DNA of 64,000 nucleotides from Clostridium sp. Marseille-P3244 (GTDB lineage: Bacteria > Bacillota > Clostridia > Lachnospirales > Lachnospiraceae). The position numbers and the translations under genes are program-made. This document shows, in pieces, positions 51,864 through 61,243 of this stretch; positions within the stretch are counted from its first letter, which is position 1; the number at the start of each line of letters is the position of its first letter. The notes beneath the pieces are model-generated. The model made no database searches. It was not told where the DNA came from and saw only the letters and a program-made list of their open reading frames with translations. The stretch covers positions 124,001 to 188,000 of the forward strand of contig NZ_LT635549.1 in assembly GCF_900120155.1 (NCBI RefSeq), read 5' to 3'.

Positions 51864-53463
51864 TCTCTGTATGCTCCGCTCTGTATTTTGATGGTGACAC
51901 GCCAAATTTCCTCTTAAATACATAACTGAAATAATTGGGGTCCGCATAGCCGACCTGTTTTGCTATGATATAATTCTTCTCATTTGTCTCCAGCAGAAGC
52001 CGTGATGCCTGTTCCATCCGGTAGTCTGTCAGATATCCGATAAAAGAGTTTCCCGTCTCCTTCTTAAAAATAGTCGAAAAATAAGAATTAGACACATTTA
52101 AAGCCTGGCAGACACGATCCAGTGACAGCGACTCATCCGCATAATTCGTGTGTACATATTCCTGTGCCTTAAATACAAAGGACTTCGTCGATCTGCTCCT
52201 GGCATTGATCAGGCTTTCCCGGAAAGAAAGGCAGATCTCATAAAGCCATTTCCTGAGCGCCTCCGGTTCCAGATCCAGAAGACTGCTGTACAGATGCTTC
52301 ATGTCCCCTGAAAAATCTTCCTCCGCGATGTCATTATTGGCGGCGAACCTGTACAGCTCTCCTGCCAGCTCGATCACCGCGATATGATGGTACTGCAGAG
52401 ATTTCATCGGGAAGATCGTGCGCTCCATGTATCGGTCTACCGCGCCGGTGACATCTTCCTCTGATCCAAGCCGGACTGCCTTGAACAGCGCCGCCAGCTC
52501 CTCGTCCGCGGCATCATCCGCCTCTCCTTTTTCCTGGGGGGCGATCTCCTTTATATTCACAGCCCTTGACGCTCCGTATATGACCCGGTAGGACACGGCC
52601 TCACGGGCAGTACTGTAGGACTGGGACAGCTCCAGGACACTGGAACATACCTGACCGACACCTACAGTGACCACAGCGCCAATAATTTTCTGAGCGTACT
52701 TGCAGAAACGGTCACATTCATCCGTCAGCTCTGACACTTCATTTTCGCTCCTGAGCTGGGCGATCATCACCGTATTCCCCAGATAGGAAAAGCTCTTCGC
52801 GCTCCATCTCTTTTCCAGCCGTTCCTCCGCCTGCTTCCGTACGGAAGTCGACAGCAGGAGCGGATTCATATCCCCCGGTACCTGAGCGGAAGACGTATGG
52901 ATGACCAGGCAGCAAAAATAAGGTCCCGGAAGAGATATCTGATAATCGGACAGATATTTTTCAAGCTCATTTTCATGGATCCTTCCCTCGATCAGCGTAG
53001 AATAAAAGTTTGCCTGCAGCAGCGGCAGAGACTCCAGATAATACTTCTGGAGCGTCTGCGCGTTTCTCTTTTCACTGATCTCCTGGTCCAGCTTGATCTT
53101 AAGTGATGTAAATACATTCATCAGCTCTACAGAATTGACCGGTTTTAATATATATTCCTCGACCTCCAGATGGATCGCTTCTTTCGCGTATTCAAACTCA
53201 TCGAATCCGGTAAAAAGCAGGAGCTTAGTAGCCGGATACTCCGTCTTGATCCGATTGGCAAGCTCCAGCCCGTCCATGTATGGCATCTTGATATCCGTCA
53301 TGACCACATCCGGCTGAAACTCCTCTACCATCTCAAGGGCTTTTACCCCATTGTTGGCATACCCGATGACAGAAAAGCCAAGTCCCTCCCAATTGATCTT
53401 CTTCATGATGACGCGGATCACTTCCTCCTCGTCATCCACCAAAAGTACTGTATATGTATCCAT
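51853..53463 (-). CDS. YesN/AraC-type response regulator
   Basis: 536 residues. The receiver has phospho-acceptor D55 in PDVVMTDIKMPYMDG and K105 or so in ILKPVNS. A long middle region follows, then an AraC-type double helix-turn-helix (YVHTNYADESLSLDRVCQAL, then SNSYFSTIFKKETG and YADPNYFSYVFKRKFGVSP). It probably controls the mgl genes upstream (53643-58218). Confidence 0.93.
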   Translation of the reverse strand: MDTYTVLLVDDEEEVIRVIMKKINWEGLGFSVIGYANNGVKALEMVEEFQPDVVMTDIKMPYMDGLELANRIKTEYPATKLLLFTGFDEFEYAKEAIHLEVEEYILKPVNSVELMNVFTSLKIKLDQEISEKRNAQTLQKYYLESLPLLQANFYSTLIEGRIHENELEKYLSDYQISLPGPYFCCLVIHTSSAQVPGDMNPLLLSTSVRKQAEERLEKRWSAKSFSYLGNTVMIAQLRSENEVSELTDECDRFCKYAQKIIGAVVTVGVGQVCSSVLELSQSYSTAREAVSYRVIYGASRAVNIKEIAPQEKGEADDAADEELAALFKAVRLGSEEDVTGAVDRYMERTIFPMKSLQYHHIAVIELAGELYRFAANNDIAEEDFSGDMKHLYSSLLDLEPEALRKWLYEICLSFRESLINARSRSTKSFVFKAQEYVHTNYADESLSLDRVCQALNVSNSYFSTIFKKETGNSFIGYLTDYRMEQASRLLLETNEKNYIIAKQVGYADPNYFSYVFKRKFGVSPSKYRAEHTESEG

Positions 53464-53544
53464 GTTCTCTTCTCCGTATCATTCTGTCCCTATTTTCGTC
53501 CGTTTCGTATCATTATACCAAATACGCAGAAAACTGTAAACGTG

Positions 53545-53574
53545 AAAAGAGCCAGATCAAAGTCTGACTCTTTT
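53545..53574. terminator. terminator after the mgl operon
   Basis: AAAAGAGCCAGA (53545-53556) pairs with TCTGACTCTTTT (53563-53574), one mismatch, T run on the minus side. Lies 69 bp after the permease stop and 81 bp before the YesN-type gene start. Confidence 0.75.
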
Positions 53575-53642
53575 CCCTCTCATTCTTTATACTGGAATAT
53601 AATAACCTTAGCGTCGCATTTAAAAAATCTGTATCTCCCTGA

Positions 53643-55304
53643 TCATTTCTTCTGAACATATTTCAGGCAGTCGAGCGTTACCGCTACGAGGATGATGATA
53701 CCTGAGAATACGAACTGAAGGTTTGTGTCGATACCAAGGATCGTCAGGGAATATGTAAGTGCTGTAAAGATACATACACCAACTACCACGCCTGAGATCT
53801 TACCGATACCACCGGTAAAGGATACACCACCAACAACGCAGGCAGCGATGGCATCCATCTCCCAGCCCTGTCCATAAGCGGCAGAACCGGAACCTACCAT
53901 TCTCAGACATTCAAGCCATGAACCGAATCCGTAAAGGATACCAGCCAGAACGAAAGCTCCAACTGTCACGGCAAATACAGAGATACCAGAAACTGAAGCC
54001 GCCTCAGCGTTTCCGCCGACAGCGTACAGATTCTTACCAAATGTTGTCTTGTTCCAGATGAACCATACGATCACGATAGCAGCGACCGCCCAAAGGATGA
54101 TCGTCGGGAATGTCCCTACTTTCGGGATGATCATGTTCGGGATCGTAGGCTCGATCGCTCCGAAGGACACACCCTTCGTCGCGTATGTAATAAGACCAAA
54201 GATCACAAGCATGTTCGCCATCGTTGAAATGAACGGATGCATCTTAAACTTAGCGGTAAAGAAACCGGCAATCGTCGTAAAGAATGTACAAAGTACAACA
54301 CACATCACAAGCGCCAGGATGACTCTCGCGATGATCGGCATTGACGTAAAGTCAAAGATATGCCCGAACACACCGCCTGTATTGATCCCCTGATGCATGA
54401 TGATCGTAGCAGTCGTCATGCCCATACCGACCATACGTCCGATAGACAGGTCTGTACCTGCAAGCAGGATCAGCGCGGCAACACCCAGCGCAAGGAACAT
54501 TCTCGGGGAAGCCTGCTGAAGGATATTCAGGATATTGTTATATGTAAGCAGCGGTGATCCCTTTACGATCGGTGTAATGATACACAGAGCGATAAAGATC
54601 AGGATGATCGCGATATACAGACCATTGCGCAGAAGGAATGATCTGCGGTTGAATGTATATTTGTAGTTCTCCCATTTCTGTGATCTTGTCTCCATGAATG
54701 TAAACTTTGACATCCTGAGCAGATCAATCAGATGATACTTCCATGTGAAAGCCGCATGCTGTCTGTCTTTTGCGGCCTGGAAATCTTTCTGAAGATCCAG
54801 CTTCGCGTCAAACAGCCGGTTTTTATACACGTATTTCTCGTCTTTGATCTCCTGCTGGTCCGTGAGCTTTGACATATTCTGCTGATGCTCTTTTTCCAGT
54901 TCGGCGATCTTTTTCTGATACTTTTCTTTCGCGGCCACTTTTTCCTGCGCGCAGCTTTCTTTCACTTTTGAATAATATTCACTGTCAAAGTGCTCTTTCA
55001 GGTAAGCCTCCGCTTCAGAGATCAGCTTCGCGATCTCTCCTTTATTCTGCGCTTCAACGGCCTTAGCTTTCTCCATTTCGCTTTTGGCCTGTGCTATTCT
55101 GTTTTCTCTTTCTCCGGATGTAAGACTCTTGTCCTTCTTCGTTGTGTCGATAACACTCTGAAGAGAGACAACTTTATCCGTGCCATCTACTCTCAGGCTG
55201 TCGATCTTTGCCTGAATTTTACCGATATGATCCTCGATCGGCCTGCGGAGCTCCATCTCCTGCTCTGCCGTAAGGATCTTACTATTTCCATTCGCCATAT
55301 CCAT
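53643..55304 (-). CDS. mglC: Mgl-type sugar ABC permease with long N-terminal coiled coil
   Basis: About 553 residues; ordinary MglC proteins are near 335. Residues 1-225 are hydrophilic, rich in E/K/A/Q, with long heptad-like helices (KSEMEKAKAVEAQNKGEIAK, YQKKIAELEKEHQQNMSK), predicted cytoplasmic. TM1 begins near 229. The permease part has ALGVAALILLAGTDLSIGRM, GKNLYAVGGNAEAASVSGI and CVVGGVSFTGGIGKISG, as in RbsC/MglC. Third gene of mglB-mglA-mglC. Confidence 0.93.
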   Translation of the reverse strand: MDMANGNSKILTAEQEMELRRPIEDHIGKIQAKIDSLRVDGTDKVVSLQSVIDTTKKDKSLTSGERENRIAQAKSEMEKAKAVEAQNKGEIAKLISEAEAYLKEHFDSEYYSKVKESCAQEKVAAKEKYQKKIAELEKEHQQNMSKLTDQQEIKDEKYVYKNRLFDAKLDLQKDFQAAKDRQHAAFTWKYHLIDLLRMSKFTFMETRSQKWENYKYTFNRRSFLLRNGLYIAIILIFIALCIITPIVKGSPLLTYNNILNILQQASPRMFLALGVAALILLAGTDLSIGRMVGMGMTTATIIMHQGINTGGVFGHIFDFTSMPIIARVILALVMCVVLCTFFTTIAGFFTAKFKMHPFISTMANMLVIFGLITYATKGVSFGAIEPTIPNMIIPKVGTFPTIILWAVAAIVIVWFIWNKTTFGKNLYAVGGNAEAASVSGISVFAVTVGAFVLAGILYGFGSWLECLRMVGSGSAAYGQGWEMDAIAACVVGGVSFTGGIGKISGVVVGVCIFTALTYSLTILGIDTNLQFVFSGIIILVAVTLDCLKYVQKK

Positions 55305-55317
55305 CAATCTCCCTCAA

Positions 55318-56826
55318 CTATAGGTACTTCGCACTGAGTCTCAAAAGTTCTTCCTGGTTTGTCTCTTTTGTATTGACAATTCCAGAAAGATGTCCGTTAG
55401 ACATAACACCAATGCGGTTGGTTATTCCCAGAATCTCCGGCATCTCAGAGGAGACAACGATGATCGTCTTGCCCTGTTTTGCCATGTTAATGATCAACTC
55501 ATATATTTCATATTTTGCCCCGACATCGATTCCCCTTGTAGGTTCGTCCATGAGGAAGACCTGTGGGCTGCGCTCAAGCCATTTTCCGAAGATGACCTTC
55601 TGCTGGTTACCGCCGGAAAGACTCGAGATCATATCGTCCGGACCCATACATTTTGTATGCATGATCTTAATCTCTTTTGATGTTGCCTTTACCATCTTTG
55701 AATCAGAAAGCGCAGGTCCGGATTTGTACTGGCTCAGATTCGCGATAGTGGTATTGAATGTAAGGTCGCCCTTCAGGAAAAGGCCGTTTGCCTTACGTTC
55801 CTCCGTGATCATGGCAAACCCATGATCCATGGCCTCTCTGGCACTGTTGAAATTCATGAGACGCTTGTTCAGGTAGACACGTCCGGCTGCTCTGGTCCTG
55901 ACCCCGAAAATGGTCTCCAGCAGTTCGGTACGCCCGGCTCCCACCAGGCCGTACAGGCCGAAAATTTCTCCTTCTTTTACGTCAAATGTAATATCCTGCA
56001 GATGAGGCTCAAACTTTGTGGACAGATGCTGGATAGACAGGATCACGTCTCCGGGCGTATTATCCACAGGCGGGAACCGGTTCTCAAGAGACCGGCCGAC
56101 CATCGCCGCGATCAGCTCGTTCATATCTGTATCCTGGATATCCTTTGTCATGACAAGGTTACCATCACGCAGTACGGATACTTCATCACAGATCGTAAAG
56201 ATCTCATCCATCTTATGAGAGATGTAGATCAGGGAGATCCCCTGTGCTTTCAGCATGTTCATCATCTCAAAGAGCTTGTCAACTTCCTGTACAGTCAGTG
56301 AGGAGGTTGGCTCATCAAGAACGATCACTTTTGAATTATAGGAAATTGCCTTGGCGATCTCACACATCTGCCTCTGTGACACAGACATGTTCCGCATCGG
56401 CTGAGTCAGGTTGACTGTCATACCCAGCTTTCTGAAAAGCTCGGAAGCTTCCTTTTTCATTCTTCCTTCATCAACCACACCCAGAGAATTCACCGGATAC
56501 CGTCCAAGGAATAAATTGTCCATTACATTTCTTTCCAGACACTGGTTCAGCTCCTGATGCACCATGGCGATCCCGTTTTCAAGAGCGTCCTTGGGGCCTG
56601 AAAAGCTAACTTCCTTGCCATCAAGGAAGATTGTTCCCTCGTCTTTCTGATAAGTACCGAACAGGCACTTCATCATCGTCGACTTTCCGGCGCCGTTTTC
56701 ACCCATCAGGCCCATAACAGTGCCGCGCTTCACATCCAGATTGATGTGATCCAGCACCCGGTTACGCCCGAAGGACTTACTCATGCCGCGTATCGATAAG
56801 ACGATATCATCTTTCTTATCTGCCAT
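55318..56826 (-). CDS. mglA: Mgl-type sugar ABC transporter ATPase
   Basis: 502 residues; two fused ABC domains. First: Walker A GENGAGKST, signature MSVSQRQMCEIAKA, Walker B VIVLDEPTSSLT. Second: degenerate Walker A GLVGAGRTE, signature LSGGNQQKVIFGKW, Walker B VFLMDEPTRGID. Together with the permease and the permuted binding protein it imports a monosaccharide, probably galactose or glucose. Starts 13 bp after the permease start region and overlaps no gene. Confidence 0.95.
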   Translation of the reverse strand: MADKKDDIVLSIRGMSKSFGRNRVLDHINLDVKRGTVMGLMGENGAGKSTMMKCLFGTYQKDEGTIFLDGKEVSFSGPKDALENGIAMVHQELNQCLERNVMDNLFLGRYPVNSLGVVDEGRMKKEASELFRKLGMTVNLTQPMRNMSVSQRQMCEIAKAISYNSKVIVLDEPTSSLTVQEVDKLFEMMNMLKAQGISLIYISHKMDEIFTICDEVSVLRDGNLVMTKDIQDTDMNELIAAMVGRSLENRFPPVDNTPGDVILSIQHLSTKFEPHLQDITFDVKEGEIFGLYGLVGAGRTELLETIFGVRTRAAGRVYLNKRLMNFNSAREAMDHGFAMITEERKANGLFLKGDLTFNTTIANLSQYKSGPALSDSKMVKATSKEIKIMHTKCMGPDDMISSLSGGNQQKVIFGKWLERSPQVFLMDEPTRGIDVGAKYEIYELIINMAKQGKTIIVVSSEMPEILGITNRIGVMSNGHLSGIVNTKETNQEELLRLSAKYL

Positions 56827-56877
56827 TGTTTTTACTCCTGTATGCTTAGATTGATAATTTCCATTTTACAGAACCGG

Positions 56878-56907
56878 GTAATAGGGAGAATTTCTTCTCC
56901 CTATTAC
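56878..56907. promoter_or_regulatory. stem-loop between mglB and mglA (mRNA-stabilising hairpin)
   Basis: GTAATAGGGAGAA (56878-56890) and TTCTCCCTATTAC (56895-56907) form a perfect 13-bp stem with a 4-nt loop. There is no T run after it in the direction of transcription. It lies 28 bp after the binding-protein stop, the typical position of hairpins that protect an upstream binding-protein mRNA and raise its ratio over the ATPase. Confidence 0.7.
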
Positions 56908-56934
56908 TCCGCTCCTCATTATTTCAATAACGTA

Positions 56935-58218
56935 TTACTGACTAAGTATGGATGTGTAAGAAGCCGCGTTGTCCGTCTTCACCATGTTGATCGCAAATGC
57001 GTCATACTGGCTCGGGTTTCCAAGACGGTTTGTGATGTTGGACTCTGTCTGTCCGTCACCGCCGATGTACTCAACATCAAGGTTAAGAAGATCATCGTAG
57101 TTCTCAAGCAGCGGCTGATATGTTGAGCTTAAGAAGTTATCAGAAGCATTGTAGATATTCAGCCAAACTGATTTAACCGGTGATGTGCTCTCATCCAGCT
57201 GATTTGATACAGGCTCATAAACCTTTGTGGAGTCTGTGAAATCCTGATAGTTGTCAGCTGTAACGGCAACATTCAGTGCGTAGTAGGAACGCTCATCTGC
57301 GTTGTATACATATACATCATCGCTCAGCACGTTTCCTTCCTCGTCCTCTGTACCGATACCTGTGTCAATATCTACACCGTCCAGAGCGTTACGCAGAACA
57401 CGAAGTGTCAGGTAAGCCTGTACGTCTGCATGCTGGCTGATCGTTCCGCCGTATCCCTCTGCGATAGCAGCAACCGCGTCAGCGTTTGCGTCATATCCGA
57501 ATGTCGGAACGCCCTCGTCCTTTGACCAAGCGTTGAACATTGACATTCCCATACCATCGTTGTTAGATACAACAACATCGATCTGATCGCCGAAAGAAGA
57601 AGACCATGTTCCGATCGCGTTACCTGCTGTAGCTGCATCCCATGTAGCTCCTGCAGAGTTCTTCATCTCCTGTGAAGCAAGCTCGCGAACTGTGTATGTT
57701 GTTCCGTTGATATCAAGTGTTCCATCCTGTACAGCAGTTGCGGATCCGTCTGTGTTTGTTCCGATCGGATCACTGTTGACAGCGCCGTCAGCTTCAACAG
57801 CTGTGCCAAGTGCTGAACGAACGCCTCTTGTACGTGCGATAGAATCGTTATGTCCGATATCACCGATTGCCAGAACATATCCGATCACGCCGTCGCCGTT
57901 GCGGTCGATCGTGTCAATATTTGCTTCGATGTAATCCTTAACCATCGTTCCCTGGAGCTCAGCACCCTGATTTGCGTCGAATCCTACATAATATGTATCA
58001 TCGTTGAAGCTCAGAGCTGTCATATCAAGCTCTCCGGTGGAGCTGTTGGATGGCTGACGGTTGAACCATACAAGCGGTTTGTCTTTGTTAGCAACTTCTC
58101 CGCCGCTTTCGCTTCCGGACTCAGAGCTGCTGCTGCTGTCATCTGATCCGCCGCCGCATGCAGTAAGTGAAAATACCATTACTGCAGCCATTGCCAGTAA
58201 AGCAAATTTTTTCTTCAT
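56935..58218 (-). CDS. galactose-type binding lipoprotein, apparently circularly permuted
   Basis: 427 residues, lipobox LTACG with Cys21, then a Ser-rich linker. The MglB motifs occur in a rotated order: WFNRQP (51), YYVGFDANQGAELQG (76), GHNDSIARTR (122), VSNNDGMGMSMFNAW (217), YDANADAVAAI (242), and only at the end the strand that normally starts the mature protein, VWLNIYNASDNFLSS (351), followed by AFAINMVKTDNAAS (408) where a canonical protein would run into the FNR motif. A canonical homologue is at 47923. First gene of the mglBAC-like operon. Confidence 0.9.
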   Translation of the reverse strand: MKKKFALLAMAAVMVFSLTACGGGSDDSSSSSESGSESGGEVANKDKPLVWFNRQPSNSSTGELDMTALSFNDDTYYVGFDANQGAELQGTMVKDYIEANIDTIDRNGDGVIGYVLAIGDIGHNDSIARTRGVRSALGTAVEADGAVNSDPIGTNTDGSATAVQDGTLDINGTTYTVRELASQEMKNSAGATWDAATAGNAIGTWSSSFGDQIDVVVSNNDGMGMSMFNAWSKDEGVPTFGYDANADAVAAIAEGYGGTISQHADVQAYLTLRVLRNALDGVDIDTGIGTEDEEGNVLSDDVYVYNADERSYYALNVAVTADNYQDFTDSTKVYEPVSNQLDESTSPVKSVWLNIYNASDNFLSSTYQPLLENYDDLLNLDVEYIGGDGQTESNITNRLGNPSQYDAFAINMVKTDNAASYTSILSQ

Positions 58219-58390
58219 ATTACATTGTTCCTCCTTTTTCCGGCACGTTTCCGCGCCATTTGTTGATGGAGACAGTATAACTGATGTATCCGAAAAAAAA
58301 CATAGAATATTTTTTTATCTTTATTGAAATTTTTATCTTTTTTTAGTTATATTTTACAATTTATTCCTGGCTTTCCATAAAAAAATATCC

Positions 58391-59263
58391 TCACTGCCCT
58401 ATATTTCTCCGGAACCCTTCTCCAAACACCTCGCTTGTCTCGGCAAACATTACAAAGGCTTCTTCGTCTGTTTCCTGCACGGCCCTCCTCACCAGATAGG
58501 CTTCCGCCTTAGAACAGGCGCACAGAAGCACATTTCTCTGGATTCCGGTATACGCTCCCACCGCCGGCACAGAAGTAACGCCTCTTCCGACGGTCCCCGC
58601 GATCCTCTCCGCGATCTCGCCGCCCTTCTTTGTCACGATCAGTGCCAGAGTCCCCGCGCCGATTCCGTACAGGATCTTATCAATGACCACAGTGGAGACA
58701 AATGTCGCAAGCACACCGTATAAAACCGCGTCTACATCACCAAATACAGGCCATCCCAGAAGGATAACTGCCAGGTCGATCAGCAGTGTGATCACTCCGA
58801 TGGTCATATGAGGTTTTTTCTTCTTGATGGTGAGCGCCAGAAAATCAATCCCTCCGGAAGAAGATCCCCGGATATAGAACAAAGCCATCCCTGCTCCCAG
58901 AAATACGCCGGAGCAGATGGCCGCCATCATCCGATTCCCGCTGTACATGGGAAACAGTGGAAAGATCAGGTCCAGGAACAAAGAAGAGATGACCATGGTA
59001 ACAGCGCTCTTTATGAGAAGCCGCTTTCCCACAGCCCGATAGCTGATAAGCACCAGAGGAATGTTAAAAAACAGAGTCACAGTCCCCACCGGAAGCCCCC
59101 ACAGATGATTCAGGATCAACGCAAGGCCTGAGACCCCTCCCGGGGCAAATCCCGCGTTTCCCGCGAAAGTATAGATGCCGGCAGCATACAGAATGCTCCC
59201 GGCAATATCATAGATCAGGTCAACTGCAACGCGTCCGGCTTTCGATGTATCCTCTTTCAACAT
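58391..59263 (-). CDS. YitT family (DUF161/DUF2179) membrane protein
   Basis: 290 residues. Five TM helices (about 13-180) with GNAGFAPGGVSGLALILNH and RGSSSGGIDFLALTIKKKKP, then the cytoplasmic DUF2179 domain (GRGVTSVPAVGAYTGIQRNV, DEEAFVMFAETSEVFGEGF). Widespread, function unknown. The region 58219-58390 upstream holds the promoter of the binding-protein gene (minus-strand TATACT near 58273-58278). Confidence 0.92.
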   Translation of the reverse strand: MLKEDTSKAGRVAVDLIYDIAGSILYAAGIYTFAGNAGFAPGGVSGLALILNHLWGLPVGTVTLFFNIPLVLISYRAVGKRLLIKSAVTMVISSLFLDLIFPLFPMYSGNRMMAAICSGVFLGAGMALFYIRGSSSGGIDFLALTIKKKKPHMTIGVITLLIDLAVILLGWPVFGDVDAVLYGVLATFVSTVVIDKILYGIGAGTLALIVTKKGGEIAERIAGTVGRGVTSVPAVGAYTGIQRNVLLCACSKAEAYLVRRAVQETDEEAFVMFAETSEVFGEGFRRNIGQ

Positions 59264-59358
59264 CTGTGATCCCCTTTCCCTGCCGCCGCCGGCGGCCCGT
59301 CCATCACCATTGAGATACCTTCAGCATATGCAGTTTTCTGAAAAATCATACCTTTTCT

Positions 59359-59856
59359 TTATGGTTTTAAAACCGTCTCCAGAGTGACGCTTCCCCGGCT
59401 CGTATATTCTCCGGGTTCATACGCGATCACTTTCAGAGACACTTCTGTCTCTTCCTCTACAACTCTCTCAAGTTCAATATACTCTGTGTACTGTCCCTGC
59501 TTAAGTATTCCGCTCTCTCCGATCCGCTCTCCGTCCCGGTCAAGGACAGCCACCTTAAACCACACGTCATTTCCTGCCGGATTGGTAGGATAAAAATAAA
59601 CTTTCTTCCCCTCGATCTTTGGATTCCCACATATATCAAGCTCAAATCCGTCTGTGACAAGCACATGGGCATACTGTTCTTCCTCCGGCACCTGAGGGGT
59701 TCCCTCCTGCGCCCCTGACTCCATCTGATAACCGTCGCCAAGAGACGCGGCGGCGCAGCATCTCACCCCGATCACCAGCGCCCCTGCCGCCAGTACAGAC
59801 ATTATAATGATTATCACTCTCTTCTGCAGCGCCCGCTTCCATGTAAAGCACATCAT
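59359..59856 (-). CDS. membrane-anchored surface protein of unknown function
   Basis: 165 residues. N-terminal TM anchor (VIIIIMSVLAAGALVIGV) preceded by basic residues, then a beta-rich C-terminal half (FELDICGNPKIEGKKVYFYP, VWFKVAVLDRDGERIGESG, YTEYIELERVV) resembling a small Ig-like module that may sit on the cell surface. The ATG overlaps the preceding secreted-protein stop by 4 bp (ATGA), so the pair is translationally coupled. No catalytic motif. Confidence 0.75.
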   Translation of the reverse strand: MMCFTWKRALQKRVIIIIMSVLAAGALVIGVRCCAAASLGDGYQMESGAQEGTPQVPEEEQYAHVLVTDGFELDICGNPKIEGKKVYFYPTNPAGNDVWFKVAVLDRDGERIGESGILKQGQYTEYIELERVVEEETEVSLKVIAYEPGEYTSRGSVTLETVLKP

Positions 59857-60506
59857 GGTCCTTCTTCCGCCTCCTTTTTCGTCTGTACAATAACCGTGAT
59901 CTGTCCGGTCTTTACAGGATTGTTCTCGGGCTCAAAACTTCCGTCTGTTCCGTCAGTCCCGTCTGCCGGTTCTCCCGCTAACGAGAGATAGAGCTCTTTC
60001 TGATTTTCTTCTTCAGACGGGGAATCCTTATCGTTAAAGAGTTCAAACCTCCAATTCCCGCCTTCCGTCTGTTCCAGCGGAATACTCAGGCCGGGATCCT
60101 CATACCAGAAAGGAGTGACTCCCTGAATATCCATTTCTGTCTCAACAGTGAACACCGTTCCTTCCCCTTCCTCCGTAAGAGAACTGTCTCTGATAAAAAG
60201 CCGGTTGGCACTACCGTCAAATCCGTACCATCCCGGTTGTCCCTGCACAGTCCCCGATGCCGGGCAGATACTGGCATCATCTGCTTCATACGCAAATGTA
60301 TTCGGATTCCATCTCCCGTAATCATACGTGAAATTCATCTCCCCCCATTCCATAAAAATGATATACTTATCATTCTCCCCCACGTGGCCTCCACTGTCCC
60401 GCGCAGCGCTGACACTTGCCGGCCCGCCCGGAAAGACCACGGTCAACGCGGCGGCACCCGTCAAAAGAATTGCCGATATTTTATGTATTTTTCTCATCCT
60501 GTTCAT
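59853..60506 (-). CDS. secreted protein with the EMxF/W-x-P domain
   Basis: 217 residues. A signal peptide ends near SVSA. The first domain has EWGEMNFTYDYGRWNPNTFA followed by Y, similar to the two neighbours at 60605 and 61244. The rest is beta-rich, and there is no LPXTG or other sorting signal. Probably part of a cell-surface complex with the coupled downstream protein. No characterised relative recognised. Confidence 0.75.
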   Translation of the reverse strand: MNRMRKIHKISAILLTGAAALTVVFPGGPASVSAARDSGGHVGENDKYIIFMEWGEMNFTYDYGRWNPNTFAYEADDASICPASGTVQGQPGWYGFDGSANRLFIRDSSLTEEGEGTVFTVETEMDIQGVTPFWYEDPGLSIPLEQTEGGNWRFELFNDKDSPSEEENQKELYLSLAGEPADGTDGTDGSFEPENNPVKTGQITVIVQTKKEAEEGP

Positions 60507-60560
60507 AATTCAGCACCTCTTTTCGCGGTTCTCATGCTCTGCTCTCCTCCCTGTAACAAA

Positions 60561-60595
60561 GGGCCGCCGCTCCGGTCGCTTTATTCGACGGCCCC
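60561..60595. terminator. weak GC-rich hairpin between secreted-protein genes
   Basis: GGGCCG (60561-60566) with CGGCCC (60589-60594). It sits 10 bp after the 60605 gene stop. The T run is poor in the operon direction, so it may only reduce read-through. Confidence 0.35.
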
Positions 60596-60604
60596 GTCTT
60601 TTCG

Positions 60605-61198
60605 TTACGGGCTGACAGAATTGATCGTGAGAGTGACCGTAGCGATCGTCCGCGCTGTGGCATAATCTGCCGGATCGATTCCTGTCGGCGCTCCGGAGAG
60701 ACTGATCGTTCCTGTTGTCTTCCAGTCACCCTCCGCAGCCTCTCCGATCGGATGAGCCCCCAGCTGTGTTTCGGAGACAGCTCCGTCAAACTGGGCGGTC
60801 ACCGTTACTCCGGAAAGACTGGATGATATCGTCTGGGGGAGGCTGACCCTGACCGGAAGATCCGAGTGATTCTCCACACCAAATGTTTTGGACCCTTCCT
60901 CCCAATCTGGATTCTGGGCAGAACTGTCATATGTATGGGTCTGGGGATCCCATGTCCCGTCTCCCATCTTGTACACGAATGTCATTTCCTCTGTATCCAG
61001 AAGTACGGCGTATTTGTGGGTTACATCATCGTTCTTCACCTGCACTTTGACATCAATACTCCCCAGCTCCGTGTCCTGAGAGATTGAATCTTCTCCCTCT
61101 GTTCCTCCGTAGGTATAATTGGTGTCGGCCAGGACTGTTCCCGGCGCGCACATCACTGCCAGCGAAACAGCCAGCAGAACTGCTGCTTTTTTCTTCAT
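60605..61198 (-). CDS. secreted protein with the EMxF/W-x-P domain
   Basis: 197 residues. Signal peptide MKKKAAVLLAVSLAVMCAPG, cleaved near VLADT. The domain KYAVLLDTEEMTFVYKMGDG, WDPQTHTY, then NHSDLPVRVSL and a C-terminal repeat of beta strands. Closest in plan to the truncated neighbour at 61244. Secreted with no membrane anchor or sorting motif seen. Confidence 0.8.
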   Translation of the reverse strand: MKKKAAVLLAVSLAVMCAPGTVLADTNYTYGGTEGEDSISQDTELGSIDVKVQVKNDDVTHKYAVLLDTEEMTFVYKMGDGTWDPQTHTYDSSAQNPDWEEGSKTFGVENHSDLPVRVSLPQTISSSLSGVTVTAQFDGAVSETQLGAHPIGEAAEGDWKTTGTISLSGAPTGIDPADYATARTIATVTLTINSVSP

Positions 61199-61243
61199 AA
61201 TGTTTCCTCCTTTTCTTCTGTGCCTGTTGTCTTCAAGCCGGAA

